Part shown: piece after piece, positions 5,325-10,538 of the stretch
Position numbering within the stretch: the stretch's first letter is position 1
Layout: each line of letters starts with the position of its first letter
Source of the DNA: Nitrospinota bacterium
GTDB lineage: Bacteria; Nitrospinota; Nitrospinia; JACRGO01
DNA length: 10,538 nucleotides
Reading direction: 5' to 3'
NCBI GenBank assembly: GCA_016212295.1
Contig: JACRGO010000194.1
Location: 1-10,538 of the forward strand
Position numbers and translations under genes: made by a program
The notes under the pieces: model-generated
Database searches by the model: none
Seen by the model: only the letters and a program-made list of their open reading frames with translations
What the model was told of the DNA's origin: nothing

Positions 5325-7391
5325 TTAAATCAAATTTTTCGCCAAACCTCTATATGTGGAGAGCGCCAGGAGAGGGAAATTGTTCCGGTACATGTGGTAC
5401 TTGATGAAAAAATATTTGGGAAACCCTGTCCCGGTGTATTCATTTTCATCCCATGCGCCGTCTTCGTTTTGCGTTTTTAAGAGATAGTCAACGCCTCTCC
5501 TCACGAAGGAACTATCGCCTTCGCCCGCCGCCAGCAAGCCCAGGATGGCCCATGCCGTTTGGGACGCCGTGCTGTTTCCCTTTCCGCGCAAACCAGGATC
5601 GCGATAGGATTCACAAGTCTCTCCCCATCCTCCATCAGCGTTCTGGTGGACCTTAAGCCAATTCACGGCCTTTTGTATATATCCCTGGTTCATGTCTTCC
5701 CCTATGGATTCAAGACCCACAAGGGCCAGGAATGTTCCGTAAACATAATTAACGCCCCACCTCCCGTACCACGCGCCGTCATATTCCTGGTTTCTCTTGA
5801 GAAAACTTATAGCCGCATTCGCGGGCGGATACTCCTTACCGTAGCTCAAATCCCCAAGCATCCATAAAATACGCGCTGTAACATCGCTCGTGGGAGGGTC
5901 CAGAAGGGACTCCAAATCCGCGAAAGGGATCTCGTTCAGTATTTTCTTGGTGTTGTCCTTGTCGAAGGCCCCCCATCCGCCATTTTTGCTTTGCATGCTC
6001 ATCAGCCAACGGAAGCCGCGGTCAATCTCCTTTTTCGCCTTTTCCTGGTCCGGAAAGCTTATCCGGTTCAAGGCCCGCAGGACCTCGGCCGTGTCATCGT
6101 TATCCGGGTAATGCTCGTTAACGAATTCAAAGGCCCATCCCCCCGGCTCCGCGTTGGGATTTTTTATCCTCCAATCTCCCCTGACGTTGACCTGCTTTTC
6201 CAGCAGCCACTCCCCGGCCTTTATCAAGTCGGGATTATCGGACGGCATGCCTGATTCCAGCAAGGCGTTCATGGTTATGGCGGTGTCCCATACAGGCGAG
6301 ATGCATGACTGAAGGGAGAGCGTGTCCGTTGTTTCAATGCGGAAATTTTCAATGGCCTGGAATCCCTTTTTGATGATCGGGCTGCTTTGGTCATAGCCCA
6401 GGCATTTCAGGGCGATAATGGAATTCATCATGGCGGGTATTATGCCGCCCCAGTCGCCGGATTTGTCCTGGTGTTGGAGTATCCATTTCTCTGCTTCCTT
6501 CAAGGCCTTTCCGCGAAGGGGTTTCCATGGAAACTTTCCGGCGATTTTAATGATTTTATCAAAAGCGATGAAGAAATTTTTCCAGGAAAGGCTGTATCCA
6601 TCAAATGGCGTGGAATAATCCCTCTCTCCCTCCGGTTCCACGTAAAGCTCCGGGACCCTGGCTGATTCATTAATGGGGACAACCGGTTTTTTCGCGTAAA
6701 CTATAAGCAGAGGAACAATAACGCTTCTGGACCAACTGGAAAGTTCATAAATATTTATGTACGCGGAGTTTGGCAAAAGGACCATCTCCACCGGCATGGC
6801 CGGGAGAGCGCTCCACGGGTATTCCCCGAAAAGGGCAAGGAATATCCTGGTGAAGACCCTGGATTTTAAAACCCCGCCGTTGCGGAGAATGAACTCCCTG
6901 GCCTTTGCCATGCAAGGCTCTTCCTTGGAGACGCCAGCCAGTTTCATGGCGAAATAAGCTTCGATGGTGGTGCTCAGGTCGCTGGAGCCGCCATAATAAA
7001 TGTTCCATCCCCCGTCCTGTTGCTGAGTGGCCATGAGGGAATGCACGGCCTTCCGTTCCTTTGCCTTGTCCAGTATGCCCATATAGCGCCGGAACATGAT
7101 GTATTCGGAGGTAAGGGTCGTGTTTGCCTCCAACTCAGCGATCCAGAACCCTTCCTGATGGTCCTGCTCGCTGAGAAGATAATTCCTTGAGCGTTTTATG
7201 GCCTGCTCAAGTCTCTTCTCATGCAAGGGGAGCAATACCGCCGGCGCCCCCTTCTTTTCCTCAAGAATTTTCCCAAGAGAATTATATTCTCCTGCTGTTT
7301 CTTCTTTTTCTTCGCTATAGGGTCCCATGGGGCTTCTGGCCAATAGGGTTGTCCCGAAGAAAGAAAGGCAGTCAAGGAGTAAATTTTTCAT
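5325..7391 (-). CDS. shc: Squalene-hopene cyclase
   Basis: The 688-aa product is a full-length class II triterpene cyclase that folds squalene into hopene or hopanol, the first committed step of hopanoid synthesis, at the membrane. The catalytic DXDD motif is intact as DNDD (residues 430-433, in YPDNDDTAEVL). Other family marks are SPVWDTA (365-371), GRWGVNYVYGT (543-553), and several QW-type repeats such as GGWGAFD (471-477), DGGWGE (586-591) and DGAWDE (644-649). The C-terminus (FPKYFFIKYHMYRNNFPLLAL) is typical and complete. The first 50 residues are less conserved. A GGAG lies about 11 bases before the ATG. It is transcribed alone from its own promoter, with no hpn or squalene-synthesis genes adjacent. 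Related cyclases of sesquarterpenes or tetraprenyl substrates cannot be fully excluded. Confidence 0.96.
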   Translation of the reverse strand: MKNLLLDCLSFFGTTLLARSPMGPYSEEKEETAGEYNSLGKILEEKKGAPAVLLPLHEKRLEQAIKRSRNYLLSEQDHQEGFWIAELEANTTLTSEYIMFRRYMGILDKAKERKAVHSLMATQQQDGGWNIYYGGSSDLSTTIEAYFAMKLAGVSKEEPCMAKAREFILRNGGVLKSRVFTRIFLALFGEYPWSALPAMPVEMVLLPNSAYINIYELSSWSRSVIVPLLIVYAKKPVVPINESARVPELYVEPEGERDYSTPFDGYSLSWKNFFIAFDKIIKIAGKFPWKPLRGKALKEAEKWILQHQDKSGDWGGIIPAMMNSIIALKCLGYDQSSPIIKKGFQAIENFRIETTDTLSLQSCISPVWDTAITMNALLESGMPSDNPDLIKAGEWLLEKQVNVRGDWRIKNPNAEPGGWAFEFVNEHYPDNDDTAEVLRALNRISFPDQEKAKKEIDRGFRWLMSMQSKNGGWGAFDKDNTKKILNEIPFADLESLLDPPTSDVTARILWMLGDLSYGKEYPPANAAISFLKRNQEYDGAWYGRWGVNYVYGTFLALVGLESIGEDMNQGYIQKAVNWLKVHQNADGGWGETCESYRDPGLRGKGNSTASQTAWAILGLLAAGEGDSSFVRRGVDYLLKTQNEDGAWDENEYTGTGFPKYFFIKYHMYRNNFPLLALSTYRGLAKNLI

Positions 7392-7469
7392 AATAATTGT
7401 TTCTCCAGTTTTTTTAAAGTAACGGAATACTTTTCCCTCTACCTCTGGAAATAAAATAAAAATTGGCTA

Positions 7470-7498
7470 AATATACTTCAATCTTTATTATAAGTCAA
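7470..7498 (-). promoter_or_regulatory. Sigma-70-type promoter of shc
   Basis: On the minus strand TTGACT (7493-7498) and TATATT (7470-7475) are separated by exactly 17 bases, a near-consensus housekeeping promoter. Transcription would start near 7463, giving a 5' leader of about 70 bases before the shc ATG. The -35 hexamer is identical to that of the lipoprotein promoter. Confidence 0.75.
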
Positions 7499-7522
7499 GG
7501 GAAAAAAAGAGAAATACAGGGG

Positions 7523-7561
7523 AGCGGCAAAAAGGAACGCCTATGGATATAGGAATCCGCT
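7523..7561. other. Nested inverted repeats in the lepB-shc gap
   Basis: AGCGG (7523-7527) pairs with CCGCT (7557-7561), and inside it CCTAT (7540-7544) pairs with ATAGG (7549-7553). On the minus strand the inner hairpin is followed within a few bases by CTTTTT, so it may be a weak terminator for lepA-lepB, about 90 bases after the lepB stop. The rest of the 258-bp gap holds the shc promoter and no convincing gene. Confidence 0.4.
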
Positions 7562-7649
7562 GCTGATGGATCCCCTTACCTCCCCCCCTAAAAGGATTGA
7601 TAAGTATAAGAATATTCCTCTTAAAATGCAACTGGTTTCTTCATTTTTT

Positions 7650-8321
7650 TTATTTTAAGGTTTTTCCCAGGCGCTCCCAACGAAGCCGAGTGTCCTCACT
7701 GTCCCAAGACCAATAAATAATAAAGGCCCTGCCTTTGATCAAGTTAATGTCCAGCGCCCCCCACCACCGGCTGTCCTGGCTGTTTTCCCTGTTGTCCCCC
7801 ATTACGAAAAGGTGGCCGTCCGGTATCTTGGTCGGGGGCAGATTGTCCCTGGGGGAATAAAGGCTGCTCAAAAAATTGGCGTCCTGGTGGTTCACGTAAG
7901 GCCCTTCCTTCTGTTCCTGTCCGTTGATGAAAATGGCCTGGTCCCTGATCTCGATGGTTTCCCCTGGCAGCCCCACAACCCTTTTGATGAAATCCCTGGT
8001 CTGGTCTTTCGGATATTTGAACACGATTATGTCGCCGCGTTTCGGGATTCCCTGGAAAAAATGGATATCGGGAAAAATCTGCATGGAAGTAAAGGGTATC
8101 TGGTTAGGGACATGGATCCCGTAGGAAAACTTGCTCACCAATATGTGGTCTCCCACCAAGAGGGTCTCCTTCATCGAACCCGAGGGTATCTTGAACGCCT
8201 GCACGATGAATTCCCGGATAAAAAAAGCCAGCAGCAAGGCGACCAGTATGGCCTCAACGTATTCGCGTAAGGCTGACTTTTTCCTTGTCCCTATTTCAAT
8301 CAAGGCGGCATTTTGTTCCAT
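7650..8321 (-). CDS. lepB: Signal peptidase I
   Basis: The 223-aa product is a type I signal peptidase, which removes signal peptides from exported proteins at the outer face of the inner membrane. One N-terminal membrane helix (about residues 21-37) is followed by the catalytic serine S49 in IPSGSM and the general base K113 in RDFIKRVVGLPGE. The conserved GDNRENSQDSRWWG box lies at 175-188. The single membrane segment and the length fit the shorter form found in many bacteria, not the two-helix Escherichia coli form (324 aa). The ATG follows the lepA stop TAA with no base between. A strong GAGGG Shine-Dalgarno sequence lies at the end of lepA. The lepA-lepB pair is a widely conserved operon. 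Confidence 0.97.
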   Translation of the reverse strand: MEQNAALIEIGTRKKSALREYVEAILVALLLAFFIREFIVQAFKIPSGSMKETLLVGDHILVSKFSYGIHVPNQIPFTSMQIFPDIHFFQGIPKRGDIIVFKYPKDQTRDFIKRVVGLPGETIEIRDQAIFINGQEQKEGPYVNHQDANFLSSLYSPRDNLPPTKIPDGHLFVMGDNRENSQDSRWWGALDINLIKGRAFIIYWSWDSEDTRLRWERLGKTLK

Positions 8322-10127
8322 TTAATTTCCCTCTCCGGTCTTCAGGAAGGCCAGAAACGCCTCCTGGGGAATTTCCACATGTCCGATTTGTTTCATCCTC
8401 TTCTTTCCTTCCTTTTGCTTTTCCAGGAGTTTTCTCTTCCTGGTTATGTCGCCGCCGTAACATTTGGCCAAGACGTTTTTCCTGATGGCCTTCACCACCT
8501 CCCTGGCCACCACCCTGCTCCCTATGCTTGCCTGAATGACAACTTCAAACATCTGCCTCGGAATTATTTCCTTCATCCTCTTCGCGAGGTCCCGCCCTTC
8601 GTAATAGGCTTTTTCACGAAAGACAATTGATGAGAAGGCGTCCACCGGGTCCCCGTTTATAAGGATATCCAGTTTCACCAGATCGGAGTCCCGGTATCCT
8701 ATGTGTTCATAGTCAAAGGACGCAAAACCCCTGGAGACCGATTTCAGCTTGTCATAGAAGTCCTTTACCACCTCGTTGAACGGGACCTCATAAACCACGG
8801 AGACGTGGCCCTTGTCCAGGTATTCCAATTCTTTTTGTATTCCCCTGCGCTCCAGGACAAGTTTCATGATCGGGCCGACATATTCCGAGGGCGTGAAAAC
8901 CGTCCCGCGAATATACGGCTCCTGGATTGAACTGATCAAGGTCGGCTGCGGCAGTTTGGAGGGATTATCCATGTATTCCTCGGACCCGTCTGTTTTGATG
9001 ACCTTGAAAACGACCGTGGGCGAGGTGGAAATAAGATTGAGGCCGAACTCCCTTTCCAGCCGCTCCCTGACTATTTCCATGTGCAAAAGCCCCAGGAAGC
9101 CGCAACGGAAGCCGAATCCAAGGGCCAGTGACGTCTCCGGCTCAAAGCTGAAGGAGGAATCATTCAGATTAAGTTTCTGCAAGGCGTCCCGCAAAACATC
9201 GAATTGGGCCGTGTCCACCGGATAAAGCCCGGAAAAGACCATTTGCTTTACCTTCTTGAAACCAGGCAAAGGGGACGGGGACGGATCGGCCGGGGAAGCC
9301 AGGGTGTCCCCTATCTCAGTGTCGGAAACTGTTTTCAGTCCGGCTATGACAAAGCCGACTTCGCCGGCGGAGAGGGAGTCCACGATTCTCAGGGCAGGCG
9401 AGAAGATTCCCACCTGCTCCACCTTGCATATTTTTCCCTTATACATCATTTTAACGCTGTCCCCGGCCTTTATGCTTCCATTATATATCCGCACAAGGAC
9501 AACCACCCCGCGATAGGAGTCGTACCAGGAGTCGAATATCAGGGCCTTGAGCCATTGGCCCTCCTCCGTCCGCGGCGCTGGTATGCATTCCACTATTGCC
9601 TTTAATATCTCGTTTATCCCTATCCCCTTTTTCGCGCTTGCGAGTATGGCCTTGTCCGATTCCATCTGGAGGAGATGGTTCATTTGCTCCATTACCATTT
9701 CAGGGTTGGAGCTCGGGAGGTCGATCTTGTTCAATACCGGCACTATGGCAAGATTATTCTGATGGGCGATATTCAGGTTGGCCAGGGTCTGGGCCTGGAC
9801 CCCCTGTGTGACGTCAATGACAAGAAGGGCGCCTTCGCATGCGGACAGGCTTCTTGAGACCTCATAGGAGAAGTCCACGTGCCCGGGGGTGTCGATGAGG
9901 TTTAAGATGTATTCCTCTCCATCCGTGTGCGTATAGGAAAGGCGGACCGTCTGCGCCTTGATGGTGATGCCCCTCTCGCGCTCAAGTTCCATCTGGTCCA
10001 GAAACTGGGCCTTCATCCGCCGGTTATCAACCGCGTGGGTGGCTTCCAGCAGCCTGTCGGCCAGGGTGGATTTTCCATGGTCCACATGGGCGATTATGGA
10101 GAAGTTGCGAATTCGTTTTATATTCAT
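8322..10127 (-). CDS. lepA: Elongation factor 4 (LepA), ribosome back-translocase GTPase
   Basis: The product is 601 aa from ATG 10127, the usual LepA length. An in-frame TTG at 10184 would add 19 unconserved residues and coincides with a promoter -35 box, so it is rejected. The GTPase motifs are complete: G1 AHVDHGKST (13-21), switch [11 protein letters not shown]3 DTPGH (79-83), G4 NKID (133-136) and a G5 SAKKG. The domain order then follows EF-G-like domains II, III and V and the LepA-specific C-terminal domain, ending with [23 protein letters not shown]-type sequence (first part typical of the family). LepA binds the ribosome and affects translocation or initiation under stress. No Shine-Dalgarno sequence is visible before the ATG. 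It is the first gene of a lepA-lepB operon. Confidence 0.97.
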   Translation of the reverse strand: MNIKRIRNFSIIAHVDHGKSTLADRLLEATHAVDNRRMKAQFLDQMELERERGITIKAQTVRLSYTHTDGEEYILNLIDTPGHVDFSYEVSRSLSACEGALLVIDVTQGVQAQTLANLNIAHQNNLAIVPVLNKIDLPSSNPEMVMEQMNHLLQMESDKAILASAKKGIGINEILKAIVECIPAPRTEEGQWLKALIFDSWYDSYRGVVVLVRIYNGSIKAGDSVKMMYKGKICKVEQVGIFSPALRIVDSLSAGEVGFVIAGLKTVSDTEIGDTLASPADPSPSPLPGFKKVKQMVFSGLYPVDTAQFDVLRDALQKLNLNDSSFSFEPETSLALGFGFRCGFLGLLHMEIVRERLEREFGLNLISTSPTVVFKVIKTDGSEEYMDNPSKLPQPTLISSIQEPYIRGTVFTPSEYVGPIMKLVLERRGIQKELEYLDKGHVSVVYEVPFNEVVKDFYDKLKSVSRGFASFDYEHIGYRDSDLVKLDILINGDPVDAFSSIVFREKAYYEGRDLAKRMKEIIPRQMFEVVIQASIGSRVVAREVVKAIRKNVLAKCYGGDITRKRKLLEKQKEGKKRMKQIGHVEIPQEAFLAFLKTGEGN

Positions 10128-10154
10128 GAAGAGAGAAAGTGGGAAAAAAGAAGG

Positions 10155-10184
10155 GCGATAGGAATGGTTGGCAAAAAATGTCAA
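10155..10184 (-). promoter_or_regulatory. Possible promoter of lepA-lepB
   Basis: A perfect TTGACA (10179-10184, minus strand) is followed after 18 bases by TATCGC (10155-10160), which matches only the first half of a -10 box. Transcription would start about 20-25 bases before the lepA ATG. A second candidate further upstream, TTGTAT-17-TAAAAT, has the better -10 but the worse -35. Confidence 0.45.
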
Positions 10185-10236
10185 ATAATTTTGGTTACAA
10201 TTTTAACATCCGGCTTGCTTAAATACAAGAAAGCCG

Positions 10237-10302
10237 TTCAGAGCAGCAATTCTCGGTGAAACACGAAAGGCTTGAGATTCTTCGCTCTGCTCAGAATGAC
10301 AG
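10237..10302. repeat. Imperfect inverted-repeat element with a GAGATTCTTCGC-type motif
   Basis: TTCAGAGCAG (10237-10246) and CTGCTCAGAA (10287-10296) are inverted arms that match at 9 of 10 positions. The right arm belongs to GAGATTCTTCGCTC followed by TGCTCAGAATGACAG (10274-10302). From memory, closely similar motifs recur in intergenic DNA of many unrelated bacteria; I have not checked this. It lies between lepA and the insertion sequence and encodes nothing visible. Confidence 0.6.
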
Positions 10303-10399
10303 GCACAGATTTTCGTAATGTCACCTAAATTTTCCATTTACATTTACAAGGAAACGGTATAACCAATGGATTTTTATAGTTTTTTTTTATAAAAAATAA

Positions 10400-10538
10400 C
10401 ACTACTGTCCGGTTAAATTATCGAATAAATTCAATTGGTTAGGCATATAGCAGTCCTGTATTTTGTATTCTCTTTTTGTAAGTATTTGAAATAATGGACT
10501 TTTCTCGAACAAGGTCAGGCTCAAAATCTGTAAAATTG
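10400..10538 (-). mobile_element. End of an IS4-family-like insertion sequence, running off the window
   Basis: The outer end is probably CACTACTGTCCGGTTAAAT, starting at about 10400. It matches my recollection of terminal repeats of IS4-type elements and overlaps the stop of the transposase fragment. The adjacent flank is extremely A+T-rich, with a perfect 14-base palindrome TTTTTTATAAAAAA at 10383-10396. The other end, and any target duplication, lie beyond the window. Confidence 0.55.
10402..10538 (-). CDS. Transposase C-terminal fragment, IS4-like
   Basis: A minus-strand frame is open from the right edge of the window to TAG at 10404-10402 and encodes the last 44 residues of a protein. 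It reads ILQILSLTLFEKSPL, then FQILTKREYK, and ends in NQLNLFDNLTGQ. A C-terminus with an LQILSLTLFEK helix followed by a linker and NQLxLFD is, in my recollection, typical of IS4-family DDE transposases whose N-terminus carries a DUF4372 domain. Support comes from the inverted-repeat-like end that overlaps the stop codon, as expected when a transposase gene runs to the edge of its element. The catalytic DDE residues would lie outside the window, so activity cannot be judged. The plus-strand frame opening at ATG 10494 (MDFSRTRSGS) is the weaker reading of the same DNA. Confidence 0.55.
   Translation of the reverse strand, partial: ILQILSLTLFEKSPLFQILTKREYKIQDCYMPNQLNLFDNLTGQ

Noticed and set aside
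7812-8270. Plus-strand frame of 152 aa opposite lepB
   Set aside because: It is a shadow of the conserved signal peptidase gene on the other strand.
10128-10184. Upstream extension of lepA to TTG 10184
   Set aside because: The 19 extra residues are not like LepA; the family begins at [19 protein letters not shown], and the TTG is part of a TTGACA box.
10494-10538. Plus-strand start MDFSRTRSGS running off the right edge
   Set aside because: It has no Shine-Dalgarno sequence, and the same DNA reads better on the minus strand as the end of an IS4-like transposase.

Overview
This window looks like part of a bacterial chromosome: a core-gene backbone with a mobile-element remnant at each edge. 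The organism is probably Gram-negative and makes hopanoids, because it has a full-length squalene-hopene cyclase and a small PEGA-domain lipoprotein with a lipobox. The lineage cannot be fixed from the sequence. A ThrRS without a TGS domain, a stand-alone shc and a GAGATTCTTCGC-type intergenic repeat would suit several non-model Gram-negative phyla, but that is only an impression. Sampled lines of the left 1.7 kb are about 40-42% G+C against about 47-53% in the core genes (hand counts of single lines, so rough).

Layout. 1-1670 (+ strand): an accessory module with a left-truncated small protein reminiscent of phage terminase small subunits, an unknown 92-aa protein that seems to start at ATT, and a complete tyrosine recombinase that overlaps it by ATGA. 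1645-1681: a hairpin terminator shared by the integrase and the converging ribosomal operon. 1739-4806 (- strand): tRNA-Val(GAC), thrS, infC, rpmI and rplT, the classic translation operon. The usual next genes, pheS and pheT, are not present; the integrase lies there instead. 4872-5263 (+): a strong promoter and a PEGA lipoprotein with almost no 5' leader. 5265-5320: a bidirectional terminator. 5325-7498 (-): shc with its own strong promoter. 7650-10184 (-): lepA and lepB, abutting with no gap. 10185-10538: an intergenic repeat, then the end of an IS4-like insertion sequence that runs off the window.

How the genes work together. thrS, infC, rpmI, rplT and the tRNA serve translation. LepA (elongation factor 4) and signal peptidase I (LepB) link translation with protein export, a common gene pair. 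Shc makes hopanoid membrane lipids, and the lipoprotein probably sits in the cell envelope. I found no convincing new multi-gene system. The items most worth a second look are the ATT-started partner of the integrase, the near-leaderless lipoprotein transcript, the tRNA-led thrS operon with a tandem repeat in its leader, the TGS-less ThrRS, and the two mobile-element edges.
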